NCBI GenBank assembly: GCA_030827135.1
Contig: JAURFE010000001.1
Location: 1,186,368-1,250,367 of the forward strand
Source of the DNA: Vicinamibacterales bacterium
Lineage (GTDB): Bacteria > Acidobacteriota > Vicinamibacteria > Vicinamibacterales > SCN-69-37
Length of the DNA: 64,000 bases
Direction: 5' to 3'
The notes beneath the pieces were generated by a model that saw only the letters and a list, made by a program, of their open reading frames with translations, had not been told where the DNA came from and did not search any database. Every line of letters begins with the position of its first letter. The stretch's first letter is position 1. A program made the position numbers and the translations under genes. Positions 28,956 to 37,427 of this stretch are shown here, piece by piece.

Positions 28956-29174
28956 ATGGATGAGGGTCGCCGGGCATTCCTGAAGGCAATTGCCGGCCGG
29001 TCTCTGGCTGTGACCGGGGTGGCGATTACCGCCGTTGCGCTTAACGAACGGCGGTCTGACTTGAAGCGGGTCTGGGATCGGACGAAGCCGCTGGTCAAGA
29101 GTTTTTCCCCACAGGCCACCGTCTACGCACAGACCACCGGCGCAGGCACCTTCACTCTGAAGGGGACAACGTAG
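28956..29174 (+). CDS. Small protein with Tat-like leader, possible peptide substrate
   Basis: The 72-residue product has GGAGGT at 28945-28950, seven bases upstream, so it is very likely translated. RRAFLKAIAGRS resembles a twin-arginine leader and is followed by a hydrophobic stretch (LAVTGVAITAVAL). The C-terminal half is short and basic (KRVWDRTKPLVKSF), ending TTGAGTFTLKGTT. No family is recognised. Its location 0.6-1.7 kb from PqqD-like and HprK-like genes makes it a candidate modified or exported peptide. That role is inference. Confidence 0.68.
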   Translation: MDEGRRAFLKAIAGRSLAVTGVAITAVALNERRSDLKRVWDRTKPLVKSFSPQATVYAQTTGAGTFTLKGTT

Positions 29175-29203
29175 CAGGGGCCACCAAATCTACAGGAGCG
29201 GTC

Positions 29204-29806
29204 ATGATTCGAATGAGTCGGTGCATAGTGGTGCTCACGGCGTTGCTGGCGAGCGCCGCCCTCCCCTCGACCACGTGGGCGCAGACGCAGTTGGCGACAG
29301 GCAAACCTACCGTCTTCAAAGTCACCGTGACGAAGGTGGAGCTCTACAACGGCACGTCGTTTGTCACGATCTTCAGCGGATCATCCCAGCTGGATCTTGT
29401 GACGGCCGCCGGGGAGGCGGCGTTTCCGGGAATCTCCACCTTGTCTCTCCCGACGGGAACCTACAGTCAGATTCGCGTCACCTTCTCGAACAGCTTTGTG
29501 ATGCGAGGCTCCCTGGCGTCCGCAGGCACGACGTACTACACGACAGCGACGACGCTCAACGGCGGCACAGCGTCTCAGGCCAGCACCAGCGCCGCCGCGA
29601 TTGCTGATGCCACGATCATCAACCCCGACTGGGGTGCGGCCGGCGCGGGAGTGGTGCAGACAATAGCCATTACGCCGGTGACCATTTCGGCCGGAGGGTC
29701 GTACGCGCCAACGCTGAAGTTCACGGTCACAAACTCGCTCGTGCTCAGCACAGCGGGCGGCATCTTCTTCTTCACACTCGCCGGCGTGACGGTCTCCATC
29801 GTCTAG
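29204..29806 (+). CDS. Secreted DUF4382-like protein
   Basis: The 200-residue protein has a signal peptide (IVVLTALLASAALPSTTWAQ). A beta-sandwich-like domain rich in Thr, Ser and Gly follows (VFKVTVTKVELYNGTSFVTI, LSLPTGTYSQIRVTF). The order 'value, P-x-G-x-Y-x-x-I-R' is typical of DUF4382 and related surface domains. It lies 29 bp after the small Tat-leader gene on the same strand, and a shared transcript is likely. It converges on the HprK-like gene. Confidence 0.72.
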   Translation: MIRMSRCIVVLTALLASAALPSTTWAQTQLATGKPTVFKVTVTKVELYNGTSFVTIFSGSSQLDLVTAAGEAAFPGISTLSLPTGTYSQIRVTFSNSFVMRGSLASAGTTYYTTATTLNGGTASQASTSAAAIADATIINPDWGAAGAGVVQTIAITPVTISAGGSYAPTLKFTVTNSLVLSTAGGIFFFTLAGVTVSIV

Positions 29807-29813
29807 AACGCTG

Positions 29814-30665
29814 TCAGGCCCTGCTCGGCACCATTTCGACGATGCGGCTGAGCAGGGCTCGCGCTGAGGCAACATCGCGCGAGTGGACCCGCCACAGCTG
29901 GCAGTGCTGAAGGACGTGAATGACGTGGTCGTAGAGTTGTTCGTCCGAACCGACGGGGGGAAAGCAGTATCGCAGGACCTCTGTCAGCACGTCGCCGGGT
30001 ACGAGGGGCTCCAGACGTGGAACACACGTGGGGTCGTACGCAGGAAACAGGAGCGTGTGGAGGCGGACCGGCGTGTGCCTGACATGGCGTGGATGGTACC
30101 GCGCCATCATCCTGTCGTGATACACCAGACGGCCGCGCCTTACCGTGTGTGCGGCCTCGAAGGTCTCGGCATAACGGCGAGACAGGGTCAACACCTGCGG
30201 AAAGGGATGCACCGAGAGCGTCTGCGGATCAACGGGAGTCACTTCTTCCGCGACGAGATCCAGGCCGAGTTCAATCAACTGAAACGTGCTGCTCGTCTTT
30301 CCTGTGTCGGACAGGCCGAGGGTGACGATCGCGTGGTTCCCGAGCGCCACGGCCCCCGCGTGGAATCCAATCCACCCCTCCAGTCTGGCGATCAGCGCGT
30401 TCTCGAGATCCTCCTCCAGCGCGAACAGCAGGTCGATGCCGGTGGCATAGGTCCCGCCGCGGCGGCCGTCGCGCAACAGCGTCCACCCGGCCTCCTCCAC
30501 CCGCACTTCGTAGCCGTGGTCTACCCTGGCAGGGATGCCTTCTGCCAGCACGTGGAAGAAGACGTCACGCGCCGCAGTCTCCAGTGTCTCAGGCACCAGA
30601 ACGGAGACCGCCAATCGCGAAAACTCAAGATGAAGCGAGGTCATCACAATCTGCACACGTGACAA
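29814..30665 (-). CDS. HPr kinase-like P-loop protein
   Basis: The 283-residue protein resembles HprK C-terminal-domain kinases found beside PqqD-like proteins in peptide-modification loci. The P-loop is GLSDTGKTSS at residues 117-126, preceded by IGFHAGAVALGNHAIVTL. A capping acidic motif follows (DLVAEEVTPVDPQTLSVHPFP). No N-terminal HPr-sensor domain of classical HprK is present. In lasso-peptide and PqqD systems such kinases phosphorylate the peptide; here the substrate is unknown. It overlaps the end of the PqqD gene by 41 bp, with internal ATG 30638 as an alternative start. Confidence 0.8.
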   Translation of the reverse strand: MSRVQIVMTSLHLEFSRLAVSVLVPETLETAARDVFFHVLAEGIPARVDHGYEVRVEEAGWTLLRDGRRGGTYATGIDLLFALEEDLENALIARLEGWIGFHAGAVALGNHAIVTLGLSDTGKTSSTFQLIELGLDLVAEEVTPVDPQTLSVHPFPQVLTLSRRYAETFEAAHTVRRGRLVYHDRMMARYHPRHVRHTPVRLHTLLFPAYDPTCVPRLEPLVPGDVLTEVLRYCFPPVGSDEQLYDHVIHVLQHCQLWRVHSRDVASARALLSRIVEMVPSRA

Positions 30666-30912
30666 CGATGCCCAGTGTTACGAACTGATCGAGCGCCGCC
30701 TGCAGGTCCGTGCGCAGCGTCTCTTGGTCTGCCTCGAAGATTTCCTGCATGACATACAGGAGTTCGTCGAAGGTCAGCGGCTCCTCGAGGCTGGTCCATA
30801 TCGCGCGTGCCGTCTCACTCAACACGTGAATGGCGCGGTGGGCCTCAACGTAGATCGCCAAGTCATTCCCCACGGTCTTTTCCGTCACCCGCGATGATCG
30901 AAGATAACGCAT
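30625..30912 (-). CDS. PqqD-like peptide chaperone (RiPP recognition element)
   Basis: The 95-residue protein has the PqqD fold pattern: a beta-hairpin start (GNDLAIYVEAHRAIHVLSETARAIW) and then helices (EEPLTFDELLYVMQEIFE, TDLQAALDQFVTLGIV). PqqD-type proteins bind leader peptides and present them to tailoring enzymes. The start is ATG 30912 or GTG 30888. It overlaps the HprK-like gene downstream and the start of the divergent nucleotidyltransferase gene upstream. Confidence 0.82.
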   Translation of the reverse strand: MRYLRSSRVTEKTVGNDLAIYVEAHRAIHVLSETARAIWTSLEEPLTFDELLYVMQEIFEADQETLRTDLQAALDQFVTLGIVVTCADCDDLASS

Positions 30913-32063
30913 CTGCCATCAAATCCTATCAGTGGCTCGTCGCCATGTGTCGGCGCTGGCTGCAGATCCGGGAAGGCGGCGGGATTGATCCTGAGGAGCT
31001 CTCAGGGGATCAACTCCCCGACTGGACGTCTGTTGAGCGACTCGCGTACGCACACGGCGTGGAACCACTGCTGTTTTCCGTGTTGACGCATGAGACGGCG
31101 TGTGGAGCCCCCGTACCCGAGGCCCTGCGTCGTCGATGGGAAGCGGCCTACTACGGAAACCGGCTGCGTAACATCGATGCGGTGGGCCTGCTCGGCCGTA
31201 TTGCCGCAACGAGTGAGGCGCGCGGGGCACCGGTCATGGGCCTGAAGGGCCCCGCGGCGATCGCCGGCGTGTATGGCGACCTTGGGCTCCGCGTGATGGC
31301 GGATCTCGATCTGTTGTGCCACCGCGAGGACTTGTTGACGGTGACTCGTTCGGCCCGCGCCGAAGGCTTCACCGGTGGCCAGGTGTACGTCCATCACGTC
31401 CTTCTGGAGTTCGGCGGGCCCGGGGGCGGCTACTGCGAGATCCACTTCACCATACAGGACGTGATCGCCCGCAGGGAGGCGTTCATCGCGGACGCCTGGC
31501 TACGCCGGACTCAGGTTCTCGCAGAAGGCGTGTCGCTACCTGTGATGCCGCTGGAACACCAGATCGTCTTCGACGTCGGCCACATGGTCAATCACGGCTA
31601 CGAGATGGACCTCAAGCACGCCATGGACCTCGCAGGACGGCTGCGGCTCTCGCGACACGAGATCCGATGGAACGTCCTGTTCGACTGGCTTGCCGCCACG
31701 GAGCTGACGCGAAGCTTCTGGTTACTGGTCCGCACGCTGGAACAGCTGTTGCGGCTGCCCCTGGTTGATTCGTGCGATGGCGAGCCGTCTCCGGAGGAGA
31801 TCTCCGCATTCGCCGACCAGTTGATGGACTGGTCGGCCTCGCTGGGCCTTGCGCGGCCGTTTGTCCTCGCACCCGGAGTGCGACGACGACAGACACTGCT
31901 ATCGCAGGGTCTGTACGCGTGGCGACGGATGTGCCCACCGCTCGTGGCGCTGCAGGCGGCCCGGGATATCCCGACGCGGGCGCGGGCCGCGGCCGACCTC
32001 CCCCGCTATTGGATCGCCGTTGTCACGGACGTGGTGCGCCGCTCCAGCCGAGGACCGCGGTGA
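30894..32063 (+). CDS. Nucleotidyltransferase-fold protein (NTP_transf_5 type)
   Basis: The protein has about 389 residues. WTSVERLAYAHGVEPLLFSV and GAPVMGLKGPAAIAGVYGDLG precede the metal-site-like RVMADLDLLCHREDL, matching the NTP_transf_5 pattern (G-x-R-x-x-x-D-x-D). GHMVNHGYEMDLKHAMDLA and HEIRWNVLFDWLAATELTRS fit the later helical part. Such proteins accompany PqqD and HprK-like kinases in several bacterial peptide-modification loci. Transfer of a nucleotide is inferred. The ATG lies inside the start region of the divergent PqqD gene. Confidence 0.8.
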   Translation: MIEDNASAIKSYQWLVAMCRRWLQIREGGGIDPEELSGDQLPDWTSVERLAYAHGVEPLLFSVLTHETACGAPVPEALRRRWEAAYYGNRLRNIDAVGLLGRIAATSEARGAPVMGLKGPAAIAGVYGDLGLRVMADLDLLCHREDLLTVTRSARAEGFTGGQVYVHHVLLEFGGPGGGYCEIHFTIQDVIARREAFIADAWLRRTQVLAEGVSLPVMPLEHQIVFDVGHMVNHGYEMDLKHAMDLAGRLRLSRHEIRWNVLFDWLAATELTRSFWLLVRTLEQLLRLPLVDSCDGEPSPEEISAFADQLMDWSASLGLARPFVLAPGVRRRQTLLSQGLYAWRRMCPPLVALQAARDIPTRARAAADLPRYWIAVVTDVVRRSSRGPR

Positions 32064-32125
32064 GACCGCGTGGGAACTCGTCCGCCGGCAGGAACCTGCC
32101 TATACTTGGGCGTAGGAGTGTGGCC

Positions 32126-34162
32126 ATGCTTCGTGTGCCCCGATTAACGTCTCCCCTGTTTTCGATCGTTCTCTCCCTCGTCTTTGCCGCCAATGCACTG
32201 GCGCAGGACACCTTCACCCCACATCACGTTGCGAAGATCCGGACCGTCGCGCAGATCGCGATCGCGCCCGACGGCACCGAGGTCGCGTACGTGCTCGCTG
32301 TACCCCGCATCCCGTTCCAGGATGACGATGGGCCGGCGTGGACCGAGCTGCATGTGGTGCGCGCGGATGGCCAGTCGCGGGCGTATGTCACCGGTGCCGT
32401 CAACGTGGCCAATGTGCGCTGGTCACCCGACGGACGAGGCCTCGGGTTCCTCGCCCGCCGCGCGGGCGATGCCACGCGCTCGCTCTACATCGTGCCGCGC
32501 GATGGCGGCGAAGCCCGCAGGGTCCTCGCCCACGCCACCGACATCGTCTCCTACGAATTCAGTCCCGACGGCACGCAGGTCGCGTTCGTCGCGCGTGATG
32601 CGGCTCCGCCCGCGCGGGCCGATCTGGTGCGACGCGGGTTCTCGCAGGAGGTCTTCGAAGAGGGGCTCCTGCTGCAGCGCGTGTGGACGGCTCCGCTCGA
32701 CGGCACGGCCGTCGGTGCGCCGCGCGTCGTCAACGCACCAGGGCACGCCACCACGATCACCTGGAACGCGGCCGGCACCCGCCTCGCCGTGCTCTATGCA
32801 CCGACGGCACTCGTCGATGACGATCTGATGGAAAAGAAGGTCCACGTCATTGATCCGACGATGGGCGAGCCGATCACGAAGTTCAACAACCCGGGAAAGA
32901 TCGGCCAGGTGGCCTGGAGCCCGGACGGCACCACGCTCGCGATGGTCTCCGCGGCCGACATCAATGACCCGTCCGAGGGCCGGCTTATGGTCGCGCCTGC
33001 CACCGGCGGCGCGCTCCGCGACGTCATGCCCGCCTACAACGCCCATGTGCGCGCCTTCGCCTGGAAAGACGCCAACACCGTCGTCTACATGGCTGAGGAG
33101 AGCGTGACCTCGGCAATTGGCGAGATTCGCAAGGACGGCACCGCGTCGCGCACGCTGATGCCGACAGGGGGCCCGGTCGTCGTCGCCATGGATCGGGCCA
33201 CGAACGGCACTGTGGCGCTGGTCGCACACACGCCGACACACCCGGCCGAGGTGTACCTGCTCGACTCAAGCAGCGCGACGCCTCGCCAGTTGACCAACAG
33301 CAATCCGTGGCTGGCGACCATGAAGCTGGCGAAGCAGGAAGTCGTGCGCTTCAAGGCGCGCGACGGGCTGGATCTTGAAGGCGTGCTTGTGCGCCCGCTT
33401 GATGAAGTGGCCGGTCGCCGGTACCCGCTCATCCTGAACGTCCATGGCGGGCCCGAAGCGCGGGACGCGCATGGCTGGGTGACGTCGTATTCGAACGCCG
33501 GCCAGATGGCCGCAGCGCAGGGATTCGCGGTGTTCTATCCGAACTATCGGGGCAGCACGGGGCGCGGCGTCGCGTTTTCCAAGCTGGGCCAGGGAGAACC
33601 CGCCGGCAAGGAGTTTGATGACCTGGTGGATGCCGTGGATCACCTCATCAACATCGGCCTTGTGGACCGCGCGAAGGTGGGCATCACCGGCGGGTCGTAT
33701 GGTGGATATGCCAGCGCCTGGGGCGCCACGTATTACTCGGAACGGTTCGCGGCGTCGGTGATGTTTGTCGGCATCAGCAACAAGGTGTCCAAGGTCGGCA
33801 CCACGGACATCGCAAACGAGGAGTTCCACGTGCACGCGCTCAAGCGGCCGTGGGATGACTGGCAGTTCATGCTGGAACGCAGTCCGGTGACACACGTCGC
33901 AAAGTCGAAGACGCCGACACTGATTCTGCACGGCACGGCCGACCCGCGCGTGAATCCTACGCAGTCGCTTGAGTTCTACCGTCACATGAAGCTGCACGGC
34001 AAGACGGTGCGTCTCGTCTGGTACCCCGGTGAGGGCCACGGCAACGCCCGGGCCGCCTCACGGCTCGATTACAGCCTGCGGTTGATGCAGTGGATGAACC
34101 ACTATCTCAAAGGGCCAGGTGGTGCCCCGCCACCGCCGGACATCGACTACCGCGAGCGGTAG
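32126..34162 (+). CDS. Exported S9 family peptidase
   Basis: ATG 32126 is preceded by AGGAG and begins a signal peptide (FSIVLSLVFAANALAQ); the frame is open upstream without support. The 678-residue product has propeller-type blades (VRWSPDGRGLGFLAR, VAWSPDGTTLAMVSA) and a C-terminal hydrolase. The catalytic Ser is in GITGGSYGGYASAW, Asp in ILHGTADPRVNPTQS and His in YPGEGHGNARA. It acts on oligopeptides, probably in the periplasm. The beta-lactamase-type gene follows 17 bp downstream. Confidence 0.93.
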   Translation: MLRVPRLTSPLFSIVLSLVFAANALAQDTFTPHHVAKIRTVAQIAIAPDGTEVAYVLAVPRIPFQDDDGPAWTELHVVRADGQSRAYVTGAVNVANVRWSPDGRGLGFLARRAGDATRSLYIVPRDGGEARRVLAHATDIVSYEFSPDGTQVAFVARDAAPPARADLVRRGFSQEVFEEGLLLQRVWTAPLDGTAVGAPRVVNAPGHATTITWNAAGTRLAVLYAPTALVDDDLMEKKVHVIDPTMGEPITKFNNPGKIGQVAWSPDGTTLAMVSAADINDPSEGRLMVAPATGGALRDVMPAYNAHVRAFAWKDANTVVYMAEESVTSAIGEIRKDGTASRTLMPTGGPVVVAMDRATNGTVALVAHTPTHPAEVYLLDSSSATPRQLTNSNPWLATMKLAKQEVVRFKARDGLDLEGVLVRPLDEVAGRRYPLILNVHGGPEARDAHGWVTSYSNAGQMAAAQGFAVFYPNYRGSTGRGVAFSKLGQGEPAGKEFDDLVDAVDHLINIGLVDRAKVGITGGSYGGYASAWGATYYSERFAASVMFVGISNKVSKVGTTDIANEEFHVHALKRPWDDWQFMLERSPVTHVAKSKTPTLILHGTADPRVNPTQSLEFYRHMKLHGKTVRLVWYPGEGHGNARAASRLDYSLRLMQWMNHYLKGPGGAPPPPDIDYRER

Positions 34163-34179
34163 GGACCGGTTCTCCCCAT

Positions 34180-35340
34180 ATGGCGACACGACTGTTGACG
34201 ACCGTGCTGGCGGCCGCGCTCGGTGCCGGGCTCCTCGCCTCGCAGCAGACCGGCGGTGCCTGGCCCGACTTTCTCACCTTTTATCGCCAGTCGCTTGCGC
34301 AGCACGGCATCGTGGGCAGTTCGATCGCGCTGATCGAACGTGGTCGGGTTGTAGAGCGCGCGCATGTCGGCCTGCGTGATCAGCAGACCGGGTCGGCCGT
34401 TGACGACAATACGATCTTCCATTGGGCGTCGATCACCAAGACCTTCACAGGCATCGCCATCATGCGGTTGCGTGACGAGGGACGTCTCACACTCGACGAT
34501 CCGATCGTGAAGTACGTGCCTGAATTCCGGAGAGTGCACAACCCGTTCGGACCGGTCGAGCAGATCACCATTCGCCATCTGCTCTCGCACTCGGCCGGCC
34601 TTCGAAGCGGCACATGGCCATGGGGCGGACAGGAGTGGCATCCATTCGAACCTCCGGGTTGGGAACAACTCGCCGGCATGATGCCGTACACGCGCATCGA
34701 GTTTGCTCCCGGCTCGAAGTATCAGTATTCCAACCCGGGCATCGTGCTGCTTGGCCGGGTCATTGAAGACCTCGCGCAGGAGCCCTACGAGACCTACGTG
34801 GACAAGCAGATCTGGCGGCCACTGGGCATGACGCGCACGTTTTTTGACCGCGCGCCGAACCATCTGCGCGGTGATCGCTCACACAGCTATTTCGTCACCG
34901 ACGCCGGCACCACTGAAGCGCCTTTTGACTTCGACACGGGTATCACCGTGTCCAATGGTGGCATGAATGCGCCGATCGACGACATGGCGAAGTACATCGC
35001 ATTTCTGACCGGCAGCCGCGACGCAGCTACCCAGGCGGGTTACGACGCCATCGTGAAGCGGTCGTCGCTCGAGGACATGTGGAGACCCGTTGTGCCGGTC
35101 TCGTCCAACGTTCAGATGGGTCTGACGTACTTCCTGGAGCGGCACGGAGGGATGGACTTCATCGCGCACAGCGGCGGCCAGAACGGCTTCATCTCGCACT
35201 TCTATCTGCACCAGGCCTCAGGCAAGGCCTACCTGGTGGCGTTCAACACGCAGACGACGTCGCAGAAGAGCGGGAACGCACGCAACACGCGCGCATTGGA
35301 CGCCGCCGTGACTGAGTGGCTGATCGGCCGCTGGTTCTGA
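34180..35340 (+). CDS. Serine hydrolase of the beta-lactamase class C / PBP4 fold
   Basis: The 386-residue protein has a short hydrophobic leader. The active-site SxxK is SITK in HWASITKTFTGIAIMR (about 85), the tyrosine motif is YSN in KYQYSNPGIVLLGR, and the third motif is HSGGQNGF near the end. Such enzymes are esterases, D-aminopeptidases or DD-peptidases; true beta-lactamase activity cannot be read from this. It follows the S9 peptidase closely, so both may act on exported peptides. Confidence 0.9.
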   Translation: MATRLLTTVLAAALGAGLLASQQTGGAWPDFLTFYRQSLAQHGIVGSSIALIERGRVVERAHVGLRDQQTGSAVDDNTIFHWASITKTFTGIAIMRLRDEGRLTLDDPIVKYVPEFRRVHNPFGPVEQITIRHLLSHSAGLRSGTWPWGGQEWHPFEPPGWEQLAGMMPYTRIEFAPGSKYQYSNPGIVLLGRVIEDLAQEPYETYVDKQIWRPLGMTRTFFDRAPNHLRGDRSHSYFVTDAGTTEAPFDFDTGITVSNGGMNAPIDDMAKYIAFLTGSRDAATQAGYDAIVKRSSLEDMWRPVVPVSSNVQMGLTYFLERHGGMDFIAHSGGQNGFISHFYLHQASGKAYLVAFNTQTTSQKSGNARNTRALDAAVTEWLIGRWF

Positions 35341-35343
35341 GCG

Positions 35344-35369
35344 AGGGCGCGCTGCCACCAGCGCGCCCT
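35344..35369. repeat. Palindrome with perfect 11-bp arms
   Basis: Arms AGGGCGCGCTG and CAGCGCGCCCT surround CCAC. It lies exactly between the stops of two convergent genes (the hydrolase and TrkA), which suits a bidirectional terminator or a mobile REP-like element. It belongs to the GGCGCGCT family found elsewhere in the window. Confidence 0.75.
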
Positions 35370-36042
35370 ACTTGATGACCAGGCGCTCGAGCGCGATGAG
35401 GGCCTTGTTCGACCCGACGAGCGCCAGCGAATCGCCCGGTTGAATAACCTCGTCGGCCGACGGACTGACGCTGGTGGTGTGCCTGCCATCCACGTGGCGC
35501 TTGATCGCGATCAGCGTGAGTCCGTATTTGGCGCGCAGGTCGATGGCGCGCAGTGACTTGCCGACGAACATCGCCGGCGCCGGAATCTCGATGATGCTGA
35601 AGTCGCTCGACAGGCTGATGTAGTCGATGACATTCGGCACCACCAGACTGTGCGCCATACGCGTGGCGGCCTCACGCTCCGGATAAATCACGCGGTCCAC
35701 CCCGAGTCGCTCAAGGATGCGCCCGTGCACTTCGGTCGTGGATTTGGCGACGATCGACTTCACGCCCATTTCCTTGACCGCCATCACGATCAGCAGCGAC
35801 GCCTCAACGTTGGCGCCGATGGAAATGACGGCCACATCTACGTCACCCACTCCGGCCTCGCGCAACGCCTTTGGGTCGCTGGCGTTGAGGACGAGCAGGT
35901 GCGGCACCACGTCGGACAGCTCCTGCACGTGGTCCGGATCGGAATCAATCCCCAGCACATCCTGCCCGAGGCTGATCAAAGTGGTGGCCATCGCCGCGCC
36001 GAAGCGCCCGAGGCCGATGACCGCAAATTTTCGCTTCACCAT
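35368..36042 (-). CDS. TrkA/KtrA-type potassium channel regulatory subunit
   Basis: About 224 residues from ATG 36042, five bases after the TrkH stop. An N-terminal RCK Rossmann domain (FAVIGLGRFGAAMATTLISLG; GIDSDPDHVQELSD) binds NAD(H) or adenine nucleotide. A C-terminal TrkA_C domain follows (SLRAIDLRAKYGLTLIAIKR; PGDSLALVGSNKALIAL). It gates the membrane partner encoded immediately upstream. Confidence 0.93.
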   Translation of the reverse strand: MVKRKFAVIGLGRFGAAMATTLISLGQDVLGIDSDPDHVQELSDVVPHLLVLNASDPKALREAGVGDVDVAVISIGANVEASLLIVMAVKEMGVKSIVAKSTTEVHGRILERLGVDRVIYPEREAATRMAHSLVVPNVIDYISLSSDFSIIEIPAPAMFVGKSLRAIDLRAKYGLTLIAIKRHVDGRHTTSVSPSADEVIQPGDSLALVGSNKALIALERLVIK

Positions 36043-36047
36043 AGGAT

Positions 36048-37391
36048 CTATCCGATCAGCACGCGCCCTTCGGGATACCGCACGCGTGGCGCCGTCGCTC
36101 GGGCGGCCAGCGCAAAAGCCAGCGTGAGGGGGCCGATGCGGCCCATGAACATCAGCAGACAAATCAGCAGTCGACCGGCGTCTGAGAATGACGCACTGAG
36201 GCTGAGCGGCGTGCCGGGCACCCCCGTGGAGAGGCCGACCGTGCCGAACGCCGAGGCGGACTCAAACAGCGTGCGCAACAAGTCGGCTCCTTCGATCACA
36301 AGCAGCGCGCCGGCGACCAGATTCAGCGACAGAAACGCGATGAGGCTGATGAAAAACGCGCGCGCCACGGCGTCCCCGGGAATGCGACGGCCCATGACAT
36401 GCGGCTCCGCCAGACCGCGAATGGTGGCCCACAAGGCCATCACGGTCACCCCGAACGTGCTGACCTTGATGCCTCCGGCGGTGCCACCGGGCGCGCCGCC
36501 GATGAACATCAGAATCATCAGAAACAGATAGGCCGGCGCGGTCAAGGCGCTCAGGTCAATGGTGTTGAAGCCGGCGGTGCGTGCCGAGACCGACTGGAAC
36601 AGCGCCGCCAGCGCGGCCTCGTCTCGAGGCAGATCGCCCAGCGTCGCCGCGTTGCCACGTTCGACCAGATACAACCCGGCCGCCCCCAGGACCAGCAATG
36701 TCGCCGACAGGACCAGCACAAACCGGGAATGCAGCGTCAACGCACGCCGCTCCCGATACCGCCACAGGTCCGTCAAAACCAGATACCCGATGCCGCCGGT
36801 CACGATCAGGATCATGATGGTGACGTTGACGACCAGATCCGCCCGCGCGTCCATCAGACTGTAGGAGAACAGGCTGAACCCCGCATTGTTGAACGCGGAG
36901 ACCGAGTGGAACAGTCCGAGCCACGCCGCATCGCCGGCGCCGAACTGCGGCCACCACCGCAACCACAACACCAGCGCCCCGACCACTTCGATGGCCAGGG
37001 TCACCTTCACCACGGTCAGCGCGAACCGCGCCACGTCGCGCCTCGAATCGAGATTGAGCGACTCCTGCAAGGACGCCTGCTCATTCATCGAAACACGTCG
37101 TCCAATCACCATGGCGACAAAGGTCGCCAGCGTCATGTATCCCAGGCCGCCGATCTGGATGAGCAGCAAAATGACGCCCTGTCCGATGCCCGAAAACGCG
37201 GTTGGGGTGTCAACCACCACCAGACCGGTCACGCACACGGCTGACGTGGCGGTAAAAAACGCAGCCGACCAGCCCAGGGAGACTCCGGACGCGCTTGCCA
37301 GGGGGGTCGCCAGCAGGAGGGTGCCCGCGAGGATGACCCCCGCGAAACCGGTCGCGAGCAACTGGGGCGGCGACAACGGACGACGACGCAT
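36048..37391 (-). CDS. TrkH/KtrB-type potassium uptake channel
   Basis: The 447-residue protein has about ten membrane segments and the repeated selectivity-filter-like turns of the Trk family (TATSAVCVTGLVVVDTP, VSAFNNAGFSLFSY, SVSARTAGFNTIDLS, SAFGTVGLSTG). A conserved GGAPGGTAGGIKVSTFG lies near residue 300. With the downstream TrkA-type protein it should import K+. The polyphosphate kinase gene starts 36 bp away on the other strand. Confidence 0.93.
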   Translation of the reverse strand: MRRRPLSPPQLLATGFAGVILAGTLLLATPLASASGVSLGWSAAFFTATSAVCVTGLVVVDTPTAFSGIGQGVILLLIQIGGLGYMTLATFVAMVIGRRVSMNEQASLQESLNLDSRRDVARFALTVVKVTLAIEVVGALVLWLRWWPQFGAGDAAWLGLFHSVSAFNNAGFSLFSYSLMDARADLVVNVTIMILIVTGGIGYLVLTDLWRYRERRALTLHSRFVLVLSATLLVLGAAGLYLVERGNAATLGDLPRDEAALAALFQSVSARTAGFNTIDLSALTAPAYLFLMILMFIGGAPGGTAGGIKVSTFGVTVMALWATIRGLAEPHVMGRRIPGDAVARAFFISLIAFLSLNLVAGALLVIEGADLLRTLFESASAFGTVGLSTGVPGTPLSLSASFSDAGRLLICLLMFMGRIGPLTLAFALAARATAPRVRYPEGRVLIG

Positions 37392-37427
37392 GACCGGCCA
37401 TGTTACATCGGGTGGATAGAATGGGGT

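Noticed and set aside
29814-30912. Lasso-peptide biosynthesis cluster
   Set aside because: PqqD-like and HprK-like genes fit, but no asparagine-synthetase-like cyclase or transglutaminase-like protease is present.
34180-35340. Beta-lactamase resistance gene
   Set aside because: The fold motifs are shared by many esterases and peptidases; resistance cannot be claimed from them.
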